This document shows, piece after piece, positions 27,067 to 35,781 of a stretch of DNA of 46,524 nucleotides (the stretch's first letter is position 1; every line of letters starts with the position of its first letter). This stretch comes from Terriglobia bacterium (lineage in GTDB: Bacteria > Acidobacteriota > Terriglobia > Terriglobales > Acidobacteriaceae). The stretch is from contig JAJPJE010000097.1 of NCBI GenBank assembly GCA_021324365.1, forward strand, positions 1 through 46,524, in the 5' to 3' direction. The translations under genes were made by a program, and so were the position numbers. The notes below the pieces were generated by a model. That model searched no databases and was not told the DNA's origin. It was given only the letters and a program-made list of their open reading frames with translations.

Positions 27067-29391
27067 ATGCGAATTCTGACCCGCTATATTCTGCGCGAGA
27101 TCACCTCGCACGCGCTGATCGGCGTTTTGATCTTCACCTTCGTGATCTTCATGCGCGATCTGGCTCGTATTCTGGAATTAGTAGTCAGAAACAGCGCTCC
27201 GCTTCCCAGTGTCGCTCAACTTTTCCTGTTCACCATTCCCACGGCGCTGACCATCACCCTTCCCATGGCTGTGCTGGTCGGGATTCTCATCGGACTGAGC
27301 CGTCTGGCCGCCGACAGCGAAGTTACCGCCATGCGCGCCATGGGTATGGGCTCGGGCACCTTCCTAAAAATAGTATCCATCTTTGCGGTGGTCGCGTGGC
27401 TAATTGCGCTGGCCAATAACCTCTACATCGCGCCGAGGTCGGCTGCTGCGCTCAGCGACTTGCAAGACAAGCTGAAGAGCTCTCAGGCCTCATTCGAAAT
27501 CCAGCCCCGTGTCTTCTATGAAGACTTCAAAGACTATGTTCTGTATGTGGAAGACTCACGCAGTGGGACGGGCGCCGCGCTGTGGAAAGGCGTCTTTCTA
27601 GCCGATATTTCCAATCCTGCGACCCCGAAAATTACTCTCGCACAGCGTGGAGTCGTGGTGAGCGAAGGACCCGACAAACTGCGCCTCCACCTGGAAAACG
27701 GATCGTCGCAGGAAACGGTGCCACGTCAGCCGGAGCAATACTCGATCTCCACATTCTCCGAGTCCGACATTCCGATTCAGTTGCCGGCAAGCAACGCGCA
27801 AGCGCAGCCCACCTTGCCGGTTGCCGAACTCTCCACGCCGGCGCTGCTCGAGAAGGCCAAGGCAGCGGACCCAGTCCATCGCCGTCTTTATCTGATAGAG
27901 TTCCATCGCCGGATCGCCTTGCCCACCGCCTGCCTAGTTCTGGCGCTGGTCGGAATCCCGCTTGGGCTTTCCGCGAAAAAAGGCGGCAAGTCTACTGGAT
28001 TTGTCCTGACAATCGGTCTGGTATTCCTGTACTACTTCCTGTCTCTCGCCGGAATGTCGTTCGCCAAATCTGGAAAGCTTCCAGTCGGGCCGGCGATGTG
28101 GATCGGGAACATCGTCTTCTTTCTTACTGGAGTGGTACTCGTATGGCGTGTCGATCGCATGCCTATCGAGATCGGCACACTGAAGGGCGCATGGAACCGT
28201 CTGCGCGGCCGCATCCAGCACGGCACACCATTAGTCGCCACGCCCCGCGGATCCTCTGACGCGTTCGCCCGGGCCGTCTCAAGGAAGCGAGTTTTCAGCG
28301 CGCAGTTCCCGCTCCTGCTCGACGACTACGTCCTGAAGGACTTCATTCTTTACCTGGCATTGATCGTCGGTACCTTCCTGATGTTGCTGTTGGTCTTTAC
28401 CTTTTTCGAGCTTCTGAAGGATTTAGGACGCGTCCCGCTTATCGTCATCGGCGAGTACCTGCTCACCGTTACTCCGTATTTCCTCTACAACAGCACACCC
28501 ATGAGCATGCTGCTGGCAGTATTGATCACGTTTGGCCTCCTCGAAAAGACCAGCGAGATCACAGCGATGAAGGCTACTGGAGTCAGCATCTATCGCATTG
28601 TGATTCCGGTGCTGGTGGTCGCTGCTATGGTGGCAGCCGGACTGTTCTTCTTTGACCAGTTGTATCTGCCGCAACTCAACAAGAAGCAGGACGCGCTGCG
28701 TAATGAGATCAAGGGCAAGCCGCCACAGACCTACTTGCGTCCCGACCAGAAGTGGATCTTCGGTCAGAACTCCAGTATCTGGTATTACGAACTCTTTGAT
28801 CCCGACCAGAACCGGTTCGGCAGCATCTCCATTTTCGAGTTCGATCCGAAGACGTTTGAGCTGACCAAGCGCATCTACGCTGCTCGCGCGCACTGGTCCG
28901 ACACGCTCAACAAATGGGTTTTCGAGCAGGGCTGGACGCGCACCTTCCATGGAATGGCGATTGAGGATTATCACACCTTCGACGTCGCAACTTTCTCCGA
29001 ACTGCCCGAGCCGCCGAGTTACTTCAAGAAGGAAGTGAAGCAATCGTCGGAGATGAGCTACGAAGAACTGCGGCGCTATATCAATGATCTGAAGCAGAGC
29101 GGATTCGATGTCGTGCGGCTGCGCGTTCAATTGCAGAAGAAGTTTGCCTTCCCGCTGATGACGGTCGTAATGGCCGTGCTCGCGGTTCCGTTCGCACTTC
29201 GGGGTGGACGCCGCGGTGCCCTTGCCGGAGTTGCTATGGCCGTTGGCATCGCGGTGCTCTACTGGATTGGAATGGGCTTCTTTGAAGCGATGGGTAATGC
29301 CAATCAATTGCCGGCAGCGCTGGCCGCCTGGTCTCCGGACTTGCTGTTTGGGCTAGTAGGCGGCTACCTGCTGCTGAAAGTACCTACATAG
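27067..29391 (+). CDS. Fused LptF-LptG lipopolysaccharide export permease
   Basis: At 774 residues this is twice a normal YjgP/YjgQ permease. Half one (about 1-370) starts RILTRYILREITSHALIGVLIFTFVIF and ends with four membrane helices. After a basic Ala/Arg/Gly linker (about 375-415), half two repeats the pattern: DDYVLKDFILYLALIVGTFLMLLLVFTFFELL, a SEITAMKATGVS loop matching SEVTAMRAMGMG of half one, a beta-jellyroll insert, then helices to the end. In Proteobacteria LptF and LptG are separate and pair with ATPase LptB2 to lift LPS out of the inner membrane. Fusion would fix 1:1 stoichiometry. No lptB is in the window. An ABC exporter follows after 58 nt. Confidence 0.88.
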   Translation: MRILTRYILREITSHALIGVLIFTFVIFMRDLARILELVVRNSAPLPSVAQLFLFTIPTALTITLPMAVLVGILIGLSRLAADSEVTAMRAMGMGSGTFLKIVSIFAVVAWLIALANNLYIAPRSAAALSDLQDKLKSSQASFEIQPRVFYEDFKDYVLYVEDSRSGTGAALWKGVFLADISNPATPKITLAQRGVVVSEGPDKLRLHLENGSSQETVPRQPEQYSISTFSESDIPIQLPASNAQAQPTLPVAELSTPALLEKAKAADPVHRRLYLIEFHRRIALPTACLVLALVGIPLGLSAKKGGKSTGFVLTIGLVFLYYFLSLAGMSFAKSGKLPVGPAMWIGNIVFFLTGVVLVWRVDRMPIEIGTLKGAWNRLRGRIQHGTPLVATPRGSSDAFARAVSRKRVFSAQFPLLLDDYVLKDFILYLALIVGTFLMLLLVFTFFELLKDLGRVPLIVIGEYLLTVTPYFLYNSTPMSMLLAVLITFGLLEKTSEITAMKATGVSIYRIVIPVLVVAAMVAAGLFFFDQLYLPQLNKKQDALRNEIKGKPPQTYLRPDQKWIFGQNSSIWYYELFDPDQNRFGSISIFEFDPKTFELTKRIYAARAHWSDTLNKWVFEQGWTRTFHGMAIEDYHTFDVATFSELPEPPSYFKKEVKQSSEMSYEELRRYINDLKQSGFDVVRLRVQLQKKFAFPLMTVVMAVLAVPFALRGGRRGALAGVAMAVGIAVLYWIGMGFFEAMGNANQLPAALAAWSPDLLFGLVGGYLLLKVPT

Positions 29392-29449
29392 CCAGAAGTT
29401 TCCGCCGAAAAAGCGTCCGCCACGCTACGATAGAATCTAATCACCGTCG

Positions 29450-31213
29450 ATGCTGAAACAACTGCGGCCACTGTTCCCTTACCTCAAGAGATACCGCGTC
29501 GGACTCTTCTGGGGAACCTTGTCGGTGCTGTTAACGAATGGCATCTGGATTCTCTTCCCGCAGGTCATCCGAGCCGCGGTCAACGACATTGAGCATATCT
29601 CGACCCACGGAGGTTCGATCCGCCACAGCCTTGTCATCTATTCTGCGGCGCTCGTTGCCATCGCCCTGGGTAAGGGCATTTTTCAATTTCTGACCCGCTG
29701 GATCGTGATCGGCGTCTCTCGGGATATCGAATTCGATCTGCGCAACGATTTGTTCGCGCATCTCGAAAAGCTCTCGTACTCGTACTACCAGCGAACTCGA
29801 ACCGGCGACATCATGGCGAAGGCCACCAACGACCTGAACGCCGTGCGCATGCTACTCGGACCGGCGATCATGTACTCAGCAAATACCATTGTGTACACCG
29901 CCGGTGCGCTGGCGTTCATGATCAAAATGAGCCCGCGACTCACGCTATTGACTTTTCTGCCGTTGCCCGTAGCGAGCATCGTGGTCCAGTACTTCGGCTC
30001 GCGCATTCACGAACGCTTCGAAAAAATACAGGCACAGTTCTCAGATATTTCCGCTCGAGCCCAGGAAAATTTTTCTGGCGCGCGTATCGTGCGCGCCTTT
30101 GCGCAGGAAGATTCCGAAATCCGCCTCTTCGAAAAAGATAACCAGGAATATATCGCACGTAGCTTGAGGCTCGTTCGCCTGATGGGAATGCTATGGCCCA
30201 CGCTCGAAGTGATGCTCGGCGTCGCTGTTGTCCTGGTTCTCTGGCTTGGTGGACGCCAGGTGATTGAAGGCCATATGTCGCCGGGTGCGTTCGTAGCCTA
30301 CCTCACCTACATGGTTCAACTGACCTGGCCGATAATCGCATTGGGCTGGGTCATAAATATTTTTCAGCGCGGCACAGCTTCGATGGGGCGTATCAATCAG
30401 ATCCTCACCGAAAAACCGGAGATTCTGGACTCGCCGCATGCCTATGAACTCGCAAATACTCGGATTGCCGGCGATATCGAGTTTCGTGGTCTGAGTTTCA
30501 AATATCCCGATGGTTCAACCGTTCTGCACGACATTAATTTAAAGATCCCGGAAGGAACCAGCCTGGCTATCGTTGGTCCCACAGGTTCAGGCAAGTCGAC
30601 GCTGGTCAGCCTGATCCCTCGGATCTATGACGCACCATGTGGCGCGATACTGCTCGATCGGCGTCCGCTCGAGGATTATCCGTTGGCTAACCTGCGCTAC
30701 AACATCGGCTTTGTTCCGCAGGAGACGTTTCTTTTCAGCGACACAATTCGCGAGAATATCGCCTTCGGAGTGGAAAACGCCACGGATGAGCAAGTCCGCG
30801 AAGCTGCACAGGGCGCCAGCATCGCGCAAGATATTGAAAGCTTTCCCGAAAGCTACAACACGATCGTTGGCGAGCGTGGAATCACGCTTTCCGGTGGGCA
30901 AAAGCAGCGTACGGCGATAGCGCGTGCGCTCCTCCGGAATCCGCGAATTCTCATCCTCGACGACGCACTCTCGAGCGTCGATACCTACACCGAGGAACGC
31001 ATTCTCGATCACCTGAAAAAGGTCATGGAAGGTCGCACGACGATCTTCATCTCCCACCGGGTTTCAACGGTACGCAATGCTGACCAGATTGCCGTCCTCT
31101 CCGGCGGCCGTATCGTCGAACTCGGCAAGCACGAAGAGCTCTTGTTGCTAAACGGCTATTACGCGGAACTTTACAACAAGCAACTGCTTGAAGAAGAACT
31201 CGAAACCGTGTAA
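29450..31213 (+). CDS. MsbA-like ABC exporter (permease-ATPase)
   Basis: A 587-residue half-transporter. Residues 1-310 contain six predicted membrane helices with a conserved RTGDIMAKATNDLNAVR coupling loop. The ATPase domain has Walker A GPTGSGKST (about 378-386), the signature LSGGQKQR (about 484-491), Walker B ILILDDALSSVD, and H-loop ISHRVST. It is of the MsbA/multidrug type and works as a homodimer. Its position 58 nt after lptFG suggests flipping lipid A or a lipid precursor that LptFG then exports. A drug-efflux role cannot be excluded. Confidence 0.9.
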   Translation: MLKQLRPLFPYLKRYRVGLFWGTLSVLLTNGIWILFPQVIRAAVNDIEHISTHGGSIRHSLVIYSAALVAIALGKGIFQFLTRWIVIGVSRDIEFDLRNDLFAHLEKLSYSYYQRTRTGDIMAKATNDLNAVRMLLGPAIMYSANTIVYTAGALAFMIKMSPRLTLLTFLPLPVASIVVQYFGSRIHERFEKIQAQFSDISARAQENFSGARIVRAFAQEDSEIRLFEKDNQEYIARSLRLVRLMGMLWPTLEVMLGVAVVLVLWLGGRQVIEGHMSPGAFVAYLTYMVQLTWPIIALGWVINIFQRGTASMGRINQILTEKPEILDSPHAYELANTRIAGDIEFRGLSFKYPDGSTVLHDINLKIPEGTSLAIVGPTGSGKSTLVSLIPRIYDAPCGAILLDRRPLEDYPLANLRYNIGFVPQETFLFSDTIRENIAFGVENATDEQVREAAQGASIAQDIESFPESYNTIVGERGITLSGGQKQRTAIARALLRNPRILILDDALSSVDTYTEERILDHLKKVMEGRTTIFISHRVSTVRNADQIAVLSGGRIVELGKHEELLLLNGYYAELYNKQLLEEELETV

Positions 31214-31273
31214 ACCTGTCTGCCGAGTTTGCATCTTTAGCAATGGCGACCGTTCGTTCCTGAGAACGTGGTG

Positions 31274-32008
31274 ATGCAATACCTGGATTACGAACGCATG
31301 GCAGGGATCGACGCGGAATCTTTCCGCAACACGGTCCCGTTCCCGTGGATAAGTATCCAACGCATTCTGACTGACGCCGCCTTTGCTCGTCTCTGCGCAA
31401 CGCTGCCGCGCGTTGAACAGTTCGAGAGGCAATCTGGTCGCGAAGGCGGTTATGGCGATTTATATGCCCTGCAATATCGGCCCAATCTCGACCTGGCCGA
31501 ACCATGGCGTGAATTCACCGGCCAATTATGTGGGGAGCAATATCAGCATTTTTTGCGCTCGCTAATCGGCCTCCCGGCGCGTGAACGAATTGAATTGACG
31601 ATGCACTGGCACTTCGGCCCGCGCGGCTTTTCCCTTTCTCCGCACGTCGATGCGCGCCGCAAGATCGCTTCGCACATCTTCTACTTCAACACTGAAGCTG
31701 ATTGGGATCCTCACTGGGGTGGACAGACTGCCGTACTCGCGGACACAGCTGGATTCCTCAGAAAGAAGCATCCTCAGTTCGGAGATTTGCGGGAAATCGC
31801 CGCGCCGGAAATTTTGGGTAATCGCAGTCTTCTTTTTCAGCGAACGGAACAGTCCTGGCATGGTGTGCGTCCGCTTGCCTATCCCGAAGGCAAGTTAAGG
31901 AAAGTGTTCATTGTCGTCGTGAATCGGGTCACCTTGCAGGTTCGGTGGCGTCACCTGCGTGGCAAAGACGCGGACGGATACGAACTGCGAGTTCCACTCG
32001 TTGCCTGA
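31274..32008 (+). CDS. Fe(II)/2-oxoglutarate dioxygenase-like protein
   Basis: ATG 31274 is the third of three starts in a row (GTG 31268, GTG 31271). The 244-residue protein has a cupin-like facial triad: H124 and D126 in LSPHVDARRK and the distal H196 in EQSWHGVRPL. An FIVVVNRV strand follows. These fit Fe(II)/2OG oxygenases of the proline/aspartyl hydroxylase type. It follows the ABC gene after 60 nt and the same strand as lptFG, so it may hydroxylate an envelope lipid or protein in this operon; that is inference. No signal peptide is present. Confidence 0.72.
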   Translation: MQYLDYERMAGIDAESFRNTVPFPWISIQRILTDAAFARLCATLPRVEQFERQSGREGGYGDLYALQYRPNLDLAEPWREFTGQLCGEQYQHFLRSLIGLPARERIELTMHWHFGPRGFSLSPHVDARRKIASHIFYFNTEADWDPHWGGQTAVLADTAGFLRKKHPQFGDLREIAAPEILGNRSLLFQRTEQSWHGVRPLAYPEGKLRKVFIVVVNRVTLQVRWRHLRGKDADGYELRVPLVA

Positions 32009-32020
32009 GGCCGTCGGGGT

Positions 32021-33031
32021 CTATTGCATTGGGTGAGCGAAACCGCTGCTTTCGACGTGTGAATTCGCGGCACTGCTTACAGCCTCACCCCGTGCTGGCG
32101 ATTGTCGTGATGCCACCTGTTCCGGAGCGATGTAAAAGGGCTGCTTCGCATAGCGGGCCGGGTTAAATCTTCCGCCCGCCACATATGCAGCTGCCAAACT
32201 GCCAGCTATGGCTGGATGGAACACAGCTAAGGGAACAAGATATTTTTTCGACCGGACGATCGACTCGAAAACGCCGTGCACAGCCTTACTGCGAGGTGTG
32301 CCGGGCACCTGTTGAATCACCGACGCACTAAAGTCCAACTCGGGATGTTTCTTCGTATATTTCACCAGGGACTTCGCAATCTGTTTCGGTGTTGTAATTC
32401 CACCGTCTGCGGTGAAGCTTCGGTGCATCACGCCCGGATAGTAGATATCGAAAACGTGTCGAGAGAAATCAGAGCAATTCCGGAAGAAGAGATTGAAATC
32501 TTCACGGTTTCTGTTGGCGTTCAGCTCCTCAATTACCTTTTCGTCCTGCTCGTAGGTGGTGGAAATCTGGAAGACATACATCTTGCGATCGTACGCGGCA
32601 CCGATCAGTTGGACCCAGTCGCCTTTTGGCATGCTGCCATCTGATGCGTCCGGAATCAAATCTCGTAAGTAGTCGCGGCGGTATTCATCTCGCAGTTCCG
32701 CAACTCTTTCTTCATTCGCCCATCTCGGCACCATGCTGATGCGCGGCACCGCGTAGAGATATGGAATCAGAGGGATCGCGATCCAGTCGTATCCGGCGAC
32801 GCGATGGTATCGGCTGATTACAACGCCGTGTTCGCCAGAGGAGCAGTGCCGCAATTTTATCGGCGTCTCGGCACATACGTTACTCAGATACACAGCAGCA
32901 TGGCCCGTGGGATTGAAGGCGCCAAATTCACCGTGTGGCTCTTCCAAAAGTAGCGCAACATCAGCATGCGACCTTTTGGGCCCTGCAAGCAAGAGAATCA
33001 CCGACAGCGCTATGAAGACACGGACCCGCAC
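32021..33031 (-). CDS. Secreted protein with permuted NlpC/P60-like His-Cys pair
   Basis: Start is GTG 33031 with AGGAG 8 nt upstream. The 336-residue product has a signal peptide (VFIALSVILLLAGPKRSHA). The segment TGHAAVYLS puts a histidine at residue 44, and FFRNCSDFSRHVFD puts a cysteine at 186. The order His before Cys with GHAxVYL and NCxxF is that of permuted papain-like (NlpC/P60, DUF4105-type) proteins, which cleave or bind peptides or amides. A helical hydrophobic segment (HPAIAGSLAAAYVAGG) lies near the C-terminus. Target unknown. The gene converges with the oxygenase gene. Confidence 0.6.
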   Translation of the reverse strand: MRVRVFIALSVILLLAGPKRSHADVALLLEEPHGEFGAFNPTGHAAVYLSNVCAETPIKLRHCSSGEHGVVISRYHRVAGYDWIAIPLIPYLYAVPRISMVPRWANEERVAELRDEYRRDYLRDLIPDASDGSMPKGDWVQLIGAAYDRKMYVFQISTTYEQDEKVIEELNANRNREDFNLFFRNCSDFSRHVFDIYYPGVMHRSFTADGGITTPKQIAKSLVKYTKKHPELDFSASVIQQVPGTPRSKAVHGVFESIVRSKKYLVPLAVFHPAIAGSLAAAYVAGGRFNPARYAKQPFYIAPEQVASRQSPARGEAVSSAANSHVESSGFAHPMQ

Positions 33032-33358
33032 GACCTCAGCTCCTAATAAATGAAACCTATTTTCGACCGTAAGTTGCGTTCTCGCGAGTGGATTAACTGA
33101 TTACAGTCTACGAAAGTACGTGCACCTTTGGACCGTGATGAAAAACCTGCATTTTCCTCGATTTAAACACCTAATCTTATACAGTCTGAGTACGATATTT
33201 ATGGATGGTTAAGAAAGACACGATGGTGACGGGAAGGGGCCCCCGCGTTACGGAAGCCCCGACGGGTTCGAAGTGTCAGCGATCTGCGCGGCCCAAATGT
33301 CCGGGATACCCCCGCCGTTCAGAATTTCGCCGCTTCCAAGTCGCATTCGGCATAATGG
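33032..33358. other. Intergenic region
   Basis: These 327 bases separate two minus-strand genes. I see no convincing gene or RNA. GGGGCCCC-rich and CGGAAGCCCCGACGGG stretches at about 33235-33265 can pair, but no function is clear. Confidence 0.5.
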
Positions 33359-33829
33359 TTATTGCGGCGTCGAGATTCTGTCCTTATCCTGAGCCCGGGT
33401 CTGATCTTGATCCCTAATTTGATCCAAACTCTGATCTTTCAAACGGTCCTGATCACGCAAGCGATCTTGATCACCATTGGCACTAACTTTTCCGGCAGCT
33501 GTTGACGTCTGGATCGCCGGATTGTTGGTTTGAGTTGAAACACCCTGTCGCGTAGCAGTACGAGTTTGCTGCTGCAATTGCACCTGGTTTTGCTGCTGAA
33601 TGCGTGTTCGTTTCTGCTGTTGCAGGCAATCGCCGGTGCAGTTTTGCTGCTGAGTTCGTTGCCGCATTCGTATCTGATTGCTTTGCTGCGTCATCTGCCG
33701 CTGCGCGTTCGTGCTTTGAGGTTGCTGAAGTCCAGGATTGCCTCCGCCACGGGATCCACGGCCCTGACCCCACAGTGACATCGTTCCAGCCAGAACTAGA
33801 ATGCTAAGAACCGCTCCATTCCATTTCAT
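33359..33829 (-). CDS. Small secreted Gln-rich protein with DQDR repeats
   Basis: The start has AAGGAG 6 nt upstream. The 156-residue product has a signal peptide (VLSILVLAGTMSLWGQG), a Gly/Arg patch, and a Gln-rich middle (about 38-90) with a CTGDC loop, the only two cysteines. Its end, from about 118, is built of repeated DQDRLR, DQDRLK, DQIRDQDQ and AQDKDR units, strongly charged and likely helical or disordered. I do not recognise the family. Similar repetitive secreted proteins are found in soil Acidobacteria. The DNA of the C-terminal part shows matching direct repeats, so the length may vary between strains. Confidence 0.6.
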   Translation of the reverse strand: MKWNGAVLSILVLAGTMSLWGQGRGSRGGGNPGLQQPQSTNAQRQMTQQSNQIRMRQRTQQQNCTGDCLQQQKRTRIQQQNQVQLQQQTRTATRQGVSTQTNNPAIQTSTAAGKVSANGDQDRLRDQDRLKDQSLDQIRDQDQTRAQDKDRISTPQ

Positions 33830-33947
33830 CGGTTTCTCCTTTTTTTCGATCAGTCATCGCACCCGATAGTGCGAACACACACGAGAATGGTTTGTTACTG
33901 CAGATTCTCGTGATGAACCGCAGGGGGTTTCTATTTTGGGAACGGGA

Positions 33948-34610
33948 CTAGCGGACGATCAGAACTTCACGCATGTTGTCGCGCGCAAGGAAGAATTTCA
34001 GCGAGGAAAAATCACGAAAGAGATTCTCGATGTGCCTGTTGTTGAAAACGCGTAACAGCTTGTAATAGCCGCCGCTTCCCTTTCGCGCGATCGGCTGCAC
34101 ATCCAAGGCGTCATCACCTGTAATGTGATAGCGCGAATAGGGTGAATCCGGACCCGCATCCTTCGTATGAAAAAATGCGAGCAGATACCCGCCAGGCTTC
34201 ATCAGGGAGCAAATTCGTTCGATGACGGGCTTGACCAGAGGTTCCGGAAGATAATCGGCGATGTCCCAGAACAATACCGCATCGAAGGAGCGTAATTCGT
34301 ACGCGAGATTGTCTTTCAGAAACCGCTCCAGATCATAGGTCGGGTTGCCGTCGGGGTCTTTGATCTGCAGTTCGGGATCGCCGGAAGCGGCGATGAGATC
34401 CTCGGTGCAGAGCTTCATGCCCTTGCCGGTGAAAAGCGAGATATTTGCTGCTGAAGTCGCACCGAGATCGAGAATGGAAATGTTCTCTTCGCGGGCCAGG
34501 TTGCGGTTCAACTCTTTCAGAGCAGTGGAGTGCCGTTTTGAGCGAGGTCGTGCCTCGCGGCCACCTTCGGCCGTGGTCTGGCCTGAATTGCCGCGGAACC
34601 ACTTGAGCAT
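33948..34610 (-). CDS. Class I SAM-dependent methyltransferase-like protein
   Basis: I place the start at ATG 34610 (220 residues) and not 57 bp upstream, because the upstream part is the intergenic palindrome at 34639-34654. The SAM-binding strand is ISILDLGATSAANISLFTGKGMKLCTEDL, in which the usual GxGxG is replaced by GATSA, an unusual form. The acidic strand end FDAVLFWDIADYLPEPLVKPVIERICSLMKPGGYLLAFF is typical of class I folds. The last part contains IARKGSGGYYKLLRVFNNRHIE. Substrate unknown. It lies 66 nt after the bactofilin gene on the same strand and may be linked to it. Confidence 0.72.
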   Translation of the reverse strand: MLKWFRGNSGQTTAEGGREARPRSKRHSTALKELNRNLAREENISILDLGATSAANISLFTGKGMKLCTEDLIAASGDPELQIKDPDGNPTYDLERFLKDNLAYELRSFDAVLFWDIADYLPEPLVKPVIERICSLMKPGGYLLAFFHTKDAGPDSPYSRYHITGDDALDVQPIARKGSGGYYKLLRVFNNRHIENLFRDFSSLKFFLARDNMREVLIVR

Positions 34611-34638
34611 GCTTTTCGATCCCGAGTTTTTGGCGCCA

Positions 34639-34654
34639 CAGGATTGCAATCCTG
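34639..34654. repeat. Palindrome CAGGATTGCAATCCTG
   Basis: A perfect 16-bp palindrome lies in the 66-bp gap between bactofilin and methyltransferase. The flanks (GGCGCCA before, CAGCTACGATCACG after) resemble a dispersed repeat type in Acidobacteria. It may act as a transcript attenuator or mRNA stabiliser. Confidence 0.55.
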
Positions 34655-34676
34655 CAGCTACGATCACGTCTTTACA

Positions 34677-35087
34677 TCATTTCGCCGCAGTCGACGTTTG
34701 GGAAGAATTTCCCGAGGCACCGGCAGAGGCCGACTTCGCATCGCGCTGAACGTCTACGGAGCCCTTCAAGTATGCGCCGTCCTCGATCATGATCCGCTGG
34801 CTGGTAATATCACCCAGAACCGCTGCGGAGCGGCGCAATTCCACTCGTTCGGCATTCAAAATGTTCCCATCCACTTTCCCGTGTACCACAACTTCACGTG
34901 CCTTGATGTGGGCGCGTACACGGCCGTTCGGACCGACCGTGAGGCTGTTACCGTTGAGAACAATGCTGCCTTCCACTTCGCCGTCGAGGTAGAGATCCTC
35001 GCTACCTGACAGCTCTCCCTTGATGACGACCGACTTACCTATGCTTGCCATATCGGAACGGCGGTCTACTATTTTCGGTGTTTCCAC
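34677..35087 (-). CDS. Bactofilin family cytoskeletal protein
   Basis: GTG 35087 has AGGAGG 9 nt upstream, better spaced than the GTG at 35093. The 136-residue product is nearly all beta-helix: SVVIKGELSGSEDLYLDGEVEGSIVL, SLTVGPNGRVRAHIKAREVVVHGKVDGNI and AERVELRRSAAVLGDITSQRIMIEDGAYLKGSV, with short non-helical ends. Bactofilins polymerise without nucleotides into filaments that place cell-wall enzymes or polarity factors at the membrane. The C-terminal tail is Ser/Ala-rich and probably disordered. The adjacent methyltransferase could be co-transcribed. Confidence 0.92.
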   Translation of the reverse strand: METPKIVDRRSDMASIGKSVVIKGELSGSEDLYLDGEVEGSIVLNGNSLTVGPNGRVRAHIKAREVVVHGKVDGNILNAERVELRRSAAVLGDITSQRIMIEDGAYLKGSVDVQRDAKSASAGASGNSSQTSTAAK

Positions 35088-35781
35088 TGGCACCGACCTC
35101 CTTATGGCCGCTTTGTATGCAGGCGGCCACTGTGCCTACGCTCTGTTCTGAACTCTGGGTCCTCCCCAGGAGTTCTTTGTTGATGCCGAAATCGCAAGTA
35201 CATCCGCTCGGCTACAAGAATTCCGCATCAAACAAGTTTCCCAAAAACAGTAGGTTACACCGAATATACTCAACCGCTAGGGCAGGCGGCAACCCGCTTT
35301 TTGCACAGCTTGGTTCCGGCATCATGGAGCTTACCCAATCTACTCACAGATGGTACGCCGACTATGCACAAGGGCACGAGTGACGTCTGCCGCCTTCGCG
35401 GTCATCATTTCGGAATCGACAACTTACGGCTAAACTGCTGACCCACACAGGCTTTTGCTTACAAAACAATGTAGCGCGTAAGAACGTGTTCGGCAGAGTA
35501 GTTGCTCTGTAAATGTGTCGGCCCGATTGAGGTCGCGTAGATGGGCAGAACCGATAAGGGGAACAAAGGCTTTGTTCATCCACGTGTTACGAATGGGACT
35601 GCCTCCAGTCGGGTCGACTTTCGTACTCGTCGGAAATTCCCTTCCTAGCTTTTCCAGAGAGTAAAATGAGCAGAACAGGACAAAGCCAGAGCCTGAGCAA
35701 CTTTCAACGTTTCCTGCTCTTCCAATGAGTAGGAACGGGGTTCCAGATTTTCATAGGACTATGGTTCTATTATTCCCAGGT
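35088..35781. other. Long intergenic region between divergent genes
   Basis: About 690 bases hold the promoters of the bactofilin gene and of the divergent gene at 35782. Several short open frames exist on both strands, but none has an SD, a recognisable motif or biased codons. A hairpin CTGGGTCCTCCCCAG lies near 35155-35172. I see nothing else that I can name. Confidence 0.5.

Noticed and set aside
33251-33277. GGGTTCGAA in a GC-rich context, like a tRNA T-loop
   Set aside because: The flanking five bases do not pair fully, and no acceptor stem, anticodon arm or CCA can be placed.
34611-34667. Upstream extension of the methyltransferase frame
   Set aside because: It runs through the intergenic palindrome at 34639-34654, and a better start with a GGGA site lies at 34610.
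35045-35583. Several short frames between bactofilin and the gene at 35782
   Set aside because: No SD, no biased codons and no recognisable motif; I treat the region as non-coding.
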